Assembly (NCBI GenBank): GCA_902634485.1
Contig: CACPKA010000001.1
Coordinates: 1-64,000, forward strand
Direction of reading: 5' to 3'
Source: an uncultured Pelagibacteraceae bacterium
Lineage (GTDB): Bacteria > Pseudomonadota > Alphaproteobacteria > Pelagibacterales > Pelagibacteraceae
Length of the DNA: 64,000 nucleotides
The translations under genes were made by a program, and so were the position numbers. Below the pieces are notes generated by a model. That model made no database searches. It was not told the DNA's origin and saw only the letters and a program-made list of their open reading frames with translations. Below, in pieces: positions 44,032 through 53,060 of the stretch (positions within the stretch are counted from its first letter, which is position 1; every line of letters starts with the position of its first letter).

Positions 44032-45075
44032 ATGTCAGATAAAAAGAACTTAGGTCACAATAGTAAAAAAGATTTTCTTAAATCTCCCGTAGAACATATT
44101 GATATAACTTCATTTGATGCAAGAAAAATAATTTCTTCAATGAAAAAAATGTCATTCGTTTCTAGAGAAACAGCAAATGCAGCCAATATATTTAATGATA
44201 TGCTTAGAGATAAAGAGTGTACTATTTTTTTAACTTTAGCTGGATCTACTTCTGCTGCGGGATGTATGCATATTTATAGAGATATGATTAAATATAACAT
44301 GATTGATGCAATCGTTGCTACTGGAGCATCAATTATAGATATGGATTTCTTTGAAGCTCTTGGATTCAAACATTATCAAGGTTCTCAATTTCAAGATGAC
44401 ACTGAATTACGCAAAAATTATATTGATAGAATATATGATACTTACATTGATGAAGATGAACTTCAAATGTGTGATAAAACAATATGTGAAATAGCAGATA
44501 AGCTTGAACCAAGAAGTTATACATCTAGAGAGTTTATTAATGAAATTGGAAAATATTTAAAAAACAATGCAAAGAAGAAAAATTCTTTAATTGAGACAGC
44601 ATATGATAATAATGTTCCAATTTTTTGCCCAGCTTTTACAGACTCAAGCGCGGGTTTTGGACTAGTTATGCATCAAGAAAAAAACCTCAAAAAACATATG
44701 ACAATAGATTCAATTAGAGAATTTCGAGAACTGACTGAAATTAAAATTAGATCAAAAGATTCTGGATTATTTATGATTGGTGGAGGAGTTCCAAAAAATT
44801 TTATTCAAGATACAGTTATTTGTGCTGAACTTTTAGGAAAAGAAGTAGATATGCATAAATATGCAGTACAAATCACTGTTGCAGACTCCAGAGACGGTGC
44901 TTGTAGTAGCTCTACATTAAAAGAAGCTAGTTCTTGGGGCAAAGTTGATGTTACAAAAGAACAAATGGTATTCGCAGAAGCAACAAGTGTACTGCCTTTG
45001 ATTGCTAGTGATGCATATCACAATGGCGAGTGGAAAAATAGACACAGGAAAAACTTCACAAAAATTTTTGAATAA
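44032..45075 (+). CDS. Deoxyhypusine synthase-like enzyme (SpeY-type)
   Basis: This 347-residue NAD-dependent aminobutyltransferase fold carries the TSAAGCMH segment, the GGGVPKNF motif and the catalytic lysine K304 in SSWGKVDV, corresponding to the lysine of the SWGK motif of deoxyhypusine synthase. Bacteria do not make hypusine, and bacterial homologues of this group have been shown or proposed to make homospermidine from putrescine. Here it sits between a fold III decarboxylase and an agmatinase-type hydrolase. That placement implies a polyamine product such as homospermidine. The product is inferred, not shown. Confidence 0.82.
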   Translation: MSDKKNLGHNSKKDFLKSPVEHIDITSFDARKIISSMKKMSFVSRETANAANIFNDMLRDKECTIFLTLAGSTSAAGCMHIYRDMIKYNMIDAIVATGASIIDMDFFEALGFKHYQGSQFQDDTELRKNYIDRIYDTYIDEDELQMCDKTICEIADKLEPRSYTSREFINEIGKYLKNNAKKKNSLIETAYDNNVPIFCPAFTDSSAGFGLVMHQEKNLKKHMTIDSIREFRELTEIKIRSKDSGLFMIGGGVPKNFIQDTVICAELLGKEVDMHKYAVQITVADSRDGACSSSTLKEASSWGKVDVTKEQMVFAEATSVLPLIASDAYHNGEWKNRHRKNFTKIFE

Positions 45076-45077
45076 AA

Positions 45078-45956
45078 GTGAAATATCTATCAAATAAAAA
45101 TGGTTTTCTAGGAATTGATAATAAATTCAAAATTAAAGAAAAAGCTATAATTATTCCATTTGGTTTAGAAAAAACTGTTAGTTATGGTGGAGGAACGAAA
45201 AATGGTCCAAAAGAAATTATTAAAGCTTCACATCAAGTTGAACTATATGATGAAGAACTTAATTGTGAACCATATAAAAAAATTGGAATTAAAACTTTAA
45301 AACCTTTTAAAATAGATAAAAATATTAAAAAGGCATTAAATAAAATGTCAAAAATAAATGAAGAACTAATAAAAAAAAAAATTTTTCCATTAACTCTTGG
45401 TGGTGAGCATTCGATAACTCCTGGTTGCATTGCTCCATTTGCAAAAAAATTTAAAAAACTATGTTTATTACATTTTGATGCGCACGCTGACTTAAGAGAA
45501 AGTTATAATGGTGAAAAATTTTCACATGCTTCTGCAATAAAAAGGTGTTTAGATTATAAAAATGTATCAGTAGTATCTTTCGGTATTAGAAATATATCTC
45601 AAAGTGAAATATCTTATTTAAAAAAAAATTCCTCAAGAATTAATATTTTTTGGGCAAAAGATAAAAAAAAATGGAATTTAAATAAATTTAAAAAAATAAT
45701 TAAAAATAAAAATATTTATATAACTTTTGATGTAGATGGATTTGACTCGAGTATTATGCCTGCCACTGGAACGCCCGAACCTGGAGGGCTTTTTTGGGAT
45801 GAAACTCTAAATATAATAAAAATAGCATCTAAAAATTCAAATATAGTTGGCGTTGATATAAATGAACTTGCTCCAATAAAAGGTTTTGATTCATATAACT
45901 TTTTAGTAGCAAAACTAGCCTATAAAATTTTATCTTACAAATTTCTATATAAATAA
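45078..45956 (+). CDS. speB: Agmatinase/ureohydrolase family enzyme
   Basis: This 292-residue binuclear-manganese ureohydrolase begins at GTG 45078, only 2 nt after the DHS-like stop. Metal ligands are His111, Asp134, His136, Asp138, Asp218 and Asp220 (motifs GGEHS, LHFDAHADLR, TFDVDGFDSS). It could convert agmatine to putrescine and urea, providing the aminobutyl substrate for the preceding enzyme. A guanidinobutyrase-type activity is a possible alternative. It converges on the next gene with a 2 nt gap. Confidence 0.88.
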   Translation: MKYLSNKNGFLGIDNKFKIKEKAIIIPFGLEKTVSYGGGTKNGPKEIIKASHQVELYDEELNCEPYKKIGIKTLKPFKIDKNIKKALNKMSKINEELIKKKIFPLTLGGEHSITPGCIAPFAKKFKKLCLLHFDAHADLRESYNGEKFSHASAIKRCLDYKNVSVVSFGIRNISQSEISYLKKNSSRINIFWAKDKKKWNLNKFKKIIKNKNIYITFDVDGFDSSIMPATGTPEPGGLFWDETLNIIKIASKNSNIVGVDINELAPIKGFDSYNFLVAKLAYKILSYKFLYK

Positions 45957-45958
45957 TA

Positions 45959-46507
45959 TTAAACAACTTTAATCGTTCTTATTAAAATTCTGAATGGAAC
46001 TAACATAGCTAGTGCAACAAAAATTTTAACTGACAAATCTCCTAAAGAAAGAGTAAACCATGGAATTCCTGTTGAATAAAAAGATATTGAAAAGAATAAA
46101 AAAGTATCAACAGTAGATCCAATTAAAGAAGATGTTAATGGAGCTATATACCATTTTTTTTTCCTAAGTTTGTCAAAGATTTTTACATCCAATAATTGTG
46201 CAACTAAAAAGGCTGTACCAGAACCAATCGCAATCCTTATTGAAATTAAATCTGCAAAATTTGTAGAAAATAAAAGTGTAAAAATAATACCTATTGTAAA
46301 ACCAATATAAACAATTTTCCTGGCTAAAAGTTTTCCATAAAATCTATTCGCAATATCAGTTATTAAAAAAGCTATTGGATAGCTAAACGCTCCATAAGTT
46401 AATATTGAACTCAAATTAAAATAATTTATTGGATATTGAACCAAATAATTAGATAATAAAACAATCACTCCCATAAGAAATGAGAGAATAAAAAATAAAC
46501 GACTCAT
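45959..46507 (-). CDS. Queuosine precursor transporter (VUT/YhhQ family)
   Basis: This 182-residue membrane protein with about six helices shows family motifs in AFSYPIAFLITDIANRFYG and IGSGTAFLVAQLLDVKIFDKLR. The SLIGSTVDTFLFFSISFY segment is also typical of COG1738 proteins. It is expected to import queuosine precursors such as preQ0 or queuine. It is coupled at 1 nt to rpmB on the same strand. Queuosine biosynthetic genes are not seen in this window. Confidence 0.88.
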   Translation of the reverse strand: MSRLFFILSFLMGVIVLLSNYLVQYPINYFNLSSILTYGAFSYPIAFLITDIANRFYGKLLARKIVYIGFTIGIIFTLLFSTNFADLISIRIAIGSGTAFLVAQLLDVKIFDKLRKKKWYIAPLTSSLIGSTVDTFLFFSISFYSTGIPWFTLSLGDLSVKIFVALAMLVPFRILIRTIKVV

Positions 46508-46788
46508 TATGCGGATTTACTAAGTAATGATCTTTTTAATTTTTTTAATCTTAAAGAAAGGTATTTTGTTTTTGCTGATTTAATATAATTATCAAAACTT
46601 CCTTTTTTATCAACAGATCTCACGCCAGCATTTGATACTGTTAATCTCAAACTTTTATTCAAAATTTCACTTTTAAATTTTACTTTTTTTAAATTTGGAA
46701 GAAATTTTCTTTTAGTCTTATTATTTGCATGGCTAACCTTATGACCTTTAAGTGGTATTTTTGCAGTTAGTTCACATTTTTTAGACAT
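46507..46788 (-). CDS. rpmB: 50S ribosomal protein L28
   Basis: This 93-residue basic protein begins MSKKCELTAKIPLKGHKVSHANNKTKR, with FLPNLKKVKFKSE typical of L28. A promoter (TTGACT, 17 bp, TATATA) just upstream predicts a transcript starting within a few nucleotides of the ATG, so the message would be nearly leaderless. It is downstream of pyrD and upstream of the queuosine transporter on the same strand. Confidence 0.95.
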   Translation of the reverse strand: MSKKCELTAKIPLKGHKVSHANNKTKRKFLPNLKKVKFKSEILNKSLRLTVSNAGVRSVDKKGSFDNYIKSAKTKYLSLRLKKLKRSLLSKSA

Positions 46789-46798
46789 AAATTATGAC

Positions 46799-46827
46799 TA
46801 TATAGGCACTTCAAACTTCTCAGTCAA
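46799..46827 (-). promoter_or_regulatory. Sigma-70-type promoter of rpmB
   Basis: On the minus strand TTGACT (46827-46822), a 17-bp spacer, then TATATA (46804-46799) lie just after the pyrD stop. The predicted start is near 46791-46793, only a few nt upstream of the rpmB ATG at 46788. Confidence 0.7.
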
Positions 46828-46829
46828 GA

Positions 46830-47870
46830 TTATTTTTTGATACCTATTATTTCTGATATATTTTTTATTCCCTTATTCTTTAATATATCAATTAACTCAC
46901 CACTTATTTTGTTAGCTATATTGGGGCCATTATATATCATGCCAGTATACAATTGCACTATAGAAGCGCCATTTATAATTTTTTCATATGCACTCTCTCC
47001 AGAGTCAACACCTCCAACACCAATTATTTTAATTTCATTTTTTAATATTTTAAAAAATTTATTTATTAATAAATTGGATTTTTCATTTAAAGGCTTTCCT
47101 GATAAACCTCCTTTTTCTAATTTATTAATATTTCTTAAATTTTCTCTATTTTTATCAGTAGTATTAGAAATTATTGCAGCACTAATATTATATTTTATTA
47201 ATAAATTTGAAATTTTATCAATAAAACTATCTTCAATATCTGGAGAAATTTTTATTGCGATAGGAACTTTTGTGTTCAAATTTTTTTTCTCTTGCTGTAG
47301 AGAATTTAGTAAGTCTTCCAATTCCTCTTGATTATGAAAATTTCTTAAATTTTCAGTATTTGGGGAAGAAATATTTATAGTTATATAATCACAAATATTA
47401 TGAAATTTTCTAAAACAAATTAAATAATCCTCTATTTTATTTTTTGTATCTTGGTTAGGTCCAATATTGATGCCAAATAAACCTGTAGGTAAATTGGATG
47501 TTATTCTAGCCCTTGTTGTGTCTGCTCCTGAATTATTAAAACCCAATCTATTAATTAATGCTTCATCTTCTTCTAAACGAAAAATTCTTGGTTTAGTATT
47601 TCCATATTGTTTTTTAGGAGTTATGGTTCCTACTTCTACACAACTAAAACCTAGTTTAAATAAAGAATTATAAACTTCGGCATCTTTATCAAACCCTGCT
47701 GCAATACCAATTGGATTTGAAATAGATTTTCCAAATATTTTTGTTTCAATAGATTTATCTTTTTTAATTTTCTTACTAGAATAATAGTTTAATTTTAAAG
47801 CTTTTATGGCTAAAGAATGTGCAAATTCCGGATCTAATTTAAATATAAAAGGTCTTATTTTTGAAAACAT
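46830..47870 (-). CDS. pyrD: Dihydroorotate dehydrogenase (quinone-linked, class 2)
   Basis: This 346-residue flavoprotein of de novo pyrimidine synthesis has the N-terminal amphipathic helix (FAHSLAIKALKL) of membrane-associated class 2 enzymes and the FMN-binding VGTITPKKQYGN. The catalytic-serine segment (ISSPNTENLRNF) and the C-terminal GVGGVDSGESAYEKI are also present. It starts 1 nt from the lysS stop. The rpmB promoter begins just after its stop codon. Confidence 0.97.
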   Translation of the reverse strand: MFSKIRPFIFKLDPEFAHSLAIKALKLNYYSSKKIKKDKSIETKIFGKSISNPIGIAAGFDKDAEVYNSLFKLGFSCVEVGTITPKKQYGNTKPRIFRLEEDEALINRLGFNNSGADTTRARITSNLPTGLFGINIGPNQDTKNKIEDYLICFRKFHNICDYITINISSPNTENLRNFHNQEELEDLLNSLQQEKKNLNTKVPIAIKISPDIEDSFIDKISNLLIKYNISAAIISNTTDKNRENLRNINKLEKGGLSGKPLNEKSNLLINKFFKILKNEIKIIGVGGVDSGESAYEKIINGASIVQLYTGMIYNGPNIANKISGELIDILKNKGIKNISEIIGIKK

Positions 47871-49447
47871 CAGTTAATTTTATCTGCTATTAATTGTTTT
47901 GTCTCATTAACTCCAAAAAAACTAATAAAGAAACCCATTCTAGGTCCATTTTCCTCTCCAAAAACTACTTCGTAAATCAACTTAAACCATTCTCTTAAAT
48001 TTTCATCATAACCATTTTCTTTACCAACCTTATATATTTGTGTTTGTATTTCTTCTGGTTGCATTTCATCGTTACATTTTTCTAAAGTTGAAACTAGTGC
48101 TAGTAAGGCTTTTTTTTCATAACTATTAGGTTTTTTATACTTTTTATTTTTTTTTATTATATCATTAAAGTATTTAATAGCGTAACTAATAAGTTGATCA
48201 AATATAGGAAAATTTTTTTCTAATAAATTACTTTTATATTTTTTTACAAATTTCCATAAAAGTTCCTTTGTATCAGCATTACTAGTTTCAACTAAGTTCA
48301 AAAGCATTGAGAATGTCATAATCATATTTTCTTTTGGTATTTTTCCATTATGAACATGCCACACAGGGTTCATTAATAATTTTAACTCATCTTGAGTTTT
48401 TCCTTTTTCAATAAAGTCTAAATATTCGTCAACAGCTTTTGGAACAATTTCTTTATAAAGTTTCTTTGCTCTTTTAGGATTTTGATACATAAAAAGTGAT
48501 AAACTTTCTGGAGAAGCATATTGCAACCATTGGTCTATTGTTATCCCATTTCCTTTTGATTTAGATATTTTTTCTCCTTTCTCGTCCAAAAATAATTCAT
48601 ACGCAAAACCTGAGGGATTATTTTTTCCTAATACTTTAATTATTTTATTTGATAAAATTGCGCTTTCAATTAAATCTTTTCCATACATTTCAAAATCAAC
48701 ATCAAGCGCGTACCATCTCATGGCCCAATCAACTTTCCATTGAAGTTTACAGTTTCCATCTAAAATACTTTTTTCAAGTTTTTTGCCCTTATTATCAAAT
48801 ATTATTTTTGAATTTTTATTATCAATTTCAATCACTGGAATTTCTAGAACCACACCACTATCTGGACATATGGGTAAAAAAGGAGAATAAGTTTTTTGTC
48901 TTTCTTTTCCAAGAGTTGGTAAAATAATTTCCATTATTGAGCTATATTTTTCTAAAATTAATTTAAGAGTAGGATTGAAAAAACCTGATTTATAAAGTTT
49001 ACTAGAACTTTTAAAATTATAATTAAAATTAAATTTATTTAAAAATTTTTTTAACATTTCGTTGTTATGCTCGCCAAAACTATTATATTTTCCAAACGGA
49101 TCAGGAATATTTGTTAAAGGTTTGTGGAGATTATTATTTAATATTTCTTTTTGAGGAACATTATCAGGAATTTTTCTTAAACCATCCAAATCATCAGAAA
49201 AAGTAATAATCTCTTTGGGTAAATCAGTTATATGATTCAAAGCATTAACAACCATTGTTGTTCTCGCAACTTCACCAAACGTACCTATGTGTGGTAGACC
49301 GCTAGGACCATAACCAGTTTGTAAAATTATCTTACCTTTATTTTCTATAAATTTTTTTCTTTCAATTAAAATTCTCCTAGCCTCAACAAAAGGCCAAGCA
49401 TTGGTTTTTTCTAAATTTATTTTTTCAATCACTTGTTTTAATAGCAA
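47870..49447 (-). CDS. lysS: Lysyl-tRNA synthetase, class I
   Basis: This 525-residue class I LysRS shows the HIGH-like motif PSGLPHIGTFGE (about 48-59) and the KMSKS-like ISKSKGNG, with no class II motifs. Class I LysRS occurs in archaea, spirochaetes and alphaproteobacteria. It is the upstream gene of lysS-pyrD-rpmB. The frame is lysine-rich as elsewhere. Its start is 76 nt from the divergent trkH start. Confidence 0.96.
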   Translation of the reverse strand: MLLKQVIEKINLEKTNAWPFVEARRILIERKKFIENKGKIILQTGYGPSGLPHIGTFGEVARTTMVVNALNHITDLPKEIITFSDDLDGLRKIPDNVPQKEILNNNLHKPLTNIPDPFGKYNSFGEHNNEMLKKFLNKFNFNYNFKSSSKLYKSGFFNPTLKLILEKYSSIMEIILPTLGKERQKTYSPFLPICPDSGVVLEIPVIEIDNKNSKIIFDNKGKKLEKSILDGNCKLQWKVDWAMRWYALDVDFEMYGKDLIESAILSNKIIKVLGKNNPSGFAYELFLDEKGEKISKSKGNGITIDQWLQYASPESLSLFMYQNPKRAKKLYKEIVPKAVDEYLDFIEKGKTQDELKLLMNPVWHVHNGKIPKENMIMTFSMLLNLVETSNADTKELLWKFVKKYKSNLLEKNFPIFDQLISYAIKYFNDIIKKNKKYKKPNSYEKKALLALVSTLEKCNDEMQPEEIQTQIYKVGKENGYDENLREWFKLIYEVVFGEENGPRMGFFISFFGVNETKQLIADKIN

Positions 49448-49523
49448 AAAATCAAATATCTCTTGTTTTTATTAATTCTTATAGAGTTGAAATTTATTTA
49501 CCATAAAATAATGTTCATTCAAA

Positions 49524-50969
49524 ATGTCTAATTACAAAACTGTCTTTTTTATACTGGGTATTTTGCAAATCATACTGGGAGTATCAATGATCTTTCCAAT
49601 TATCACCCAATTTATATTTGATGAGCTAGATTCGTCTTTTATAAGTGCATCTATAATTACAATTACATTTGGAACCTTGTTTTTATTATCTAACCTCGAA
49701 AATGATAAAAAATTGAATTTACAACATGCTTTTTTATTAACTGCCTTATCTTGGTTAAGTGTAGCAATTTTTGGTTCACTTCCATTTATTTTTTCTGAAT
49801 TGAACTTAAGTGTAACAGACTCATTTTTTGAAAGTATGTCTGGAATCACTACAACTGGGTCAACAATAATTACTGACTTGAACTCGGCTCCTAAAGCAAT
49901 TTTAATATGGAGAGCTATTCTTCAATGGCTAGGAGGGATTGGAATAATTGTAATGGCAATTACACTAATGCCAATAATGAATGTTGGAGGAATGCAGTTG
50001 TTAAAGGTGTCAACTAGCGATGCTAGTGAAAAAATACTTCCTAAAACAAAAGAAATTACAATAAGAATAATTATAATTTATTTAGCTTTGACTGCTGTTT
50101 GTTCATTTTTTTATAAAATTTTTGGTATGAAATTTTTTGATAGCTTAACCCACTCGATGACAACTATTGCTACAGGAGGTTTTTCAAATTACAACAATTC
50201 AATTGGCCATTTCGATAATGTAAAGATTGAAATAACTTCTATGATTTTTATTATTTTGGGAAGTATACCATTTATATCTTATATTAAGTATTTGAGTGGA
50301 AATAAAAAAATTTTTTATACAGATTCACAAATAAAATCTTTTTTTAAAATTATTTTTTTTTCAATAATAATTTTATTTTTATATTTAAATTTTGCTGATA
50401 GCAACATTGCTTCAATAAGTCTAAGATCTGTATCTTTCAATGTAATATCAATTTTAACAGGAACAGGGTATGTAACAACTAATTTTGACAGCTGGGGAAA
50501 TTTTACATTAATTTATTTTTTAATTTTAATGTTTATAGGAGGTTGTGCTGGATCAACGACTTGTGGAATAAAAATTTTTAGAGTTCAAATTTTATATCTT
50601 TTTTTGAAAAATCAATTGAGAAGAATGATTTATCCAAGAGGAGTATTTGTAATAAAATACGATAATAATATTGTTAATGATAAATTTATGGCTTCTATAA
50701 TATCATTTATATATCTATATATAATTATTTTTTTTATTATTGCAGCTTTGTTATCTTTAAGCGGTTTAGATTTTACTACTTCGATTTCAGGTGCTGCTAC
50801 TTCAATTTCTAATGTGGGGCCTGGATTGGGTGAATTAATTGGCCCAAATGGTAATTTTTCGCTATTACCGGACTTTTCAAAATGGGTATTAAGCTTAGGA
50901 ATGATCTTGGGAAGACTTGAATTATTTGCTATACTAGTTTTGATATTGCCTTCATTTTGGCAAAAATAA
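49524..50969 (+). CDS. trkH: Potassium uptake protein TrkH family
   Basis: This 481-residue transporter has four M1-P-M2 units with selectivity-loop segments (SGITTTGSTII, SMTTIATGGFSN, LTGTGYVTT, TSISNVGPGLG), as in TrkH/KtrB. No trkA/ktrA regulatory subunit gene is in the window. It is followed 2 nt later by an MFS gene, with the two likely co-transcribed. Confidence 0.93.
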   Translation: MSNYKTVFFILGILQIILGVSMIFPIITQFIFDELDSSFISASIITITFGTLFLLSNLENDKKLNLQHAFLLTALSWLSVAIFGSLPFIFSELNLSVTDSFFESMSGITTTGSTIITDLNSAPKAILIWRAILQWLGGIGIIVMAITLMPIMNVGGMQLLKVSTSDASEKILPKTKEITIRIIIIYLALTAVCSFFYKIFGMKFFDSLTHSMTTIATGGFSNYNNSIGHFDNVKIEITSMIFIILGSIPFISYIKYLSGNKKIFYTDSQIKSFFKIIFFSIIILFLYLNFADSNIASISLRSVSFNVISILTGTGYVTTNFDSWGNFTLIYFLILMFIGGCAGSTTCGIKIFRVQILYLFLKNQLRRMIYPRGVFVIKYDNNIVNDKFMASIISFIYLYIIIFFIIAALLSLSGLDFTTSISGAATSISNVGPGLGELIGPNGNFSLLPDFSKWVLSLGMILGRLELFAILVLILPSFWQK

Positions 50970-50971
50970 TT

Positions 50972-52345
50972 ATGACTGAAACAAAACAAACTTGGTTGGA
51001 CTCTCTTAAGGTTTACAAAGATATAAGAATGGTCAGAATACTTTTGCTAGGATCAATAAGTGGTTTTCCATGGGTTTTAATTGCGAGTAGTTTAAGTCTT
51101 TGGCTAAAAGAAGAAGGTTTAAGTAGATCTACAATTGGTTGGGCGGGATTAATTTTTGGAGTTTATGCCTTTAATTATTTATGGGCACCAATAATCGATA
51201 GAATTCAAATACCTTATTTAACAAAAAAACTAGGACATAGAAGAGGATGGATAGTTTTAATGCAAATTATAATTTTGCTAAGCCTGTTAATTTGGAGTGT
51301 TATAAACCCAACTCAAAACTTAGCTCTATTAATTACTGTCGGTTTAGTAATTGCAATAGCTTCCGCCACTCAGGACATAACTGTTGATGCATTAAGGATT
51401 GAACAAATTAATGCCAATGAAGGAAAATCCATGGCAGCTGGTGCTGCGATGGCAGTTGTAGGCTGGTGGACAGGTTATAAACTTGGAGGAGTAATAGCAT
51501 TATTTACAGCAGAATTTTTTCAAAATATGGGTATTGCAGATTATTGGCAAGCTACTTTTTTAATTCTGGGAGTTGTAATAATTTTAATGAATATTGGTTT
51601 AATGTTTGTTCATGAACCAATTGAAACTGACAGACAAGCAAAACAAAAGGAAACTGATAAATTAATTGAAGGAAAACTTGGATCTAGCAATATTATAACT
51701 AATTTTATTGCTTACATTACTGGAACTATTGGTGGACCTATAATTAGTTTCTTTAAAAAAAATGGATTTGCTATTGCTGTAGGAATATTAGGTTTTGTCT
51801 TCTTATTTAAAATTGGTGAAGCGTTTCTTGGTCGTATGTCTATTGTTTTTTATAAAGAAATTGGATTTTCTAAAGGACAAATTGCAATTTATTCAAAAGG
51901 ACTTGGTTGGATTACAACTGTCGTTTTTACATTGTTAGGTGGAGTGATGGCAATGAGAGCGGGAACAATAAAAACAATGTTTTTTGCTGGAGGATTAATG
52001 GCTCTAACAAACCTATTATTTGCTTTTTTAGCTTGGACAGGCAAATCTGAATTATTGTTCGCAATTGCAGTAATAGCCGATGATATTACTGCTGCGTTTG
52101 CAACGGTAGCATTTGTTGCATTTATTTCTTTATTAGTTGATAGAACTTATACTGCCACACAATATGCTTTACTTGCATCTATCGGTACAGCTGGCAGAAC
52201 AACTCTAGCTTCATCTTCGGGAGCTCTTGTTGACTGGTTAAATGGAGATTGGGGAACATTCTTTGTGTTAACTACAATAATGGTTATTCCATCTTTAATA
52301 TGTCTATGGTTTATAAGGCATAAAGTAAAAATAGGTGCAAACTAA
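50972..52345 (+). CDS. AmpG-like MFS transporter
   Basis: This membrane transporter of about 457 residues has 12-14 helices and begins MTETKQTWLDSLKVYKDIRMV. The first repeat carries FGVYAFNYLWAPIIDRI and the QDITVDALRI segment that is characteristic of the AmpG/acetyl-CoA transporter clade, which imports anhydromuropeptides. I use the ATG at 50972; the TTG upstream at 50957 lies inside trkH. It overlaps the next NlpC/P60 gene by 11 nt. The position beside a peptidase of peptidoglycan type, with AmgK/MurU elsewhere in the window, supports a peptidoglycan-recycling role. Confidence 0.8.
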   Translation: MTETKQTWLDSLKVYKDIRMVRILLLGSISGFPWVLIASSLSLWLKEEGLSRSTIGWAGLIFGVYAFNYLWAPIIDRIQIPYLTKKLGHRRGWIVLMQIIILLSLLIWSVINPTQNLALLITVGLVIAIASATQDITVDALRIEQINANEGKSMAAGAAMAVVGWWTGYKLGGVIALFTAEFFQNMGIADYWQATFLILGVVIILMNIGLMFVHEPIETDRQAKQKETDKLIEGKLGSSNIITNFIAYITGTIGGPIISFFKKNGFAIAVGILGFVFLFKIGEAFLGRMSIVFYKEIGFSKGQIAIYSKGLGWITTVVFTLLGGVMAMRAGTIKTMFFAGGLMALTNLLFAFLAWTGKSELLFAIAVIADDITAAFATVAFVAFISLLVDRTYTATQYALLASIGTAGRTTLASSSGALVDWLNGDWGTFFVLTTIMVIPSLICLWFIRHKVKIGAN

Positions 52346-53060
52346 TTTTTATTGCAATAATCCGTATATCAACATTTACGAAAGACCTTCGATTAACTCT
52401 AAAATTAGCTCACAAATTATTTATGGTGAAAAATTTAAAATTTTAAAAAGAACAAAAAATTTCATAAAAATAAGAACATTTTATGATAAATATACTGGTT
52501 ATATAAAAAATAAAAATTTTATTAAAAAATTTAAACCTACCCACAAAGTAAAAGTTTTAAAGACCAAGATTAACAAATCAAATAAATTTTTACCATTTTC
52601 AAGTGAAATTGAAATTTTAAAGAAGAGAAAAAGTTATGTTATGTTTAAAAAAAATAAATGGATAAAACTAAAAGATATTACTTTAATAAATAAAAAAGAA
52701 AAAAATTTTATCAAAATTTTTGAATTATTTAAAAATTGTAAATATAAGTGGGGAGGTAAAACTTACCAAGGTATCGACTGTTCGGCTTTAGTTCAAATTT
52801 TTTATAAATTTAATAATAAATTTTTTTCAAGAGATACAGTTGATCAAATAAAATATAAAAAAGGAAGCACAACAAAAAAAAAATTTAAAAAAGGTGACAT
52901 AATTTTTTGGAAAGGACATGTTGCAGTATGTATTGATTCAAAAAAACTAATACATGCTTATGGTCCAGAAAAAAAAGTTATTATAATGCCAATTCGCAAA
53001 ACAATAAAAAGGATAGAAAGAACTGCTAAATTAAAGGTAAAAAAAGTATTTAGAATTTAA
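52335..53060 (+). CDS. SH3b plus NlpC/P60 peptidase
   Basis: This 241-residue protein starts at GTG 52335 inside the end of the MFS gene. SH3b-like repeats lie at about 8-120, followed by an NlpC/P60 domain with Cys149 in GIDCSALVQ and the histidine in GHVAVCID. It has no signal peptide, so it should act in the cytoplasm, consistent with dipeptidyl-peptidase VI-type enzymes that cleave gamma-D-Glu-containing muropeptides in recycling. It converges with tyrA with a 4 nt overlap. Confidence 0.82.
   Translation: MQTNFYCNNPYINIYERPSINSKISSQIIYGEKFKILKRTKNFIKIRTFYDKYTGYIKNKNFIKKFKPTHKVKVLKTKINKSNKFLPFSSEIEILKKRKSYVMFKKNKWIKLKDITLINKKEKNFIKIFELFKNCKYKWGGKTYQGIDCSALVQIFYKFNNKFFSRDTVDQIKYKKGSTTKKKFKKGDIIFWKGHVAVCIDSKKLIHAYGPEKKVIIMPIRKTIKRIERTAKLKVKKVFRI

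Noticed and set aside
50957..50971. TTG-started extension of the AmpG-like MFS gene
   Set aside because: It would begin inside trkH with no supporting ribosome-binding site; the ATG at 50972 is a better start.
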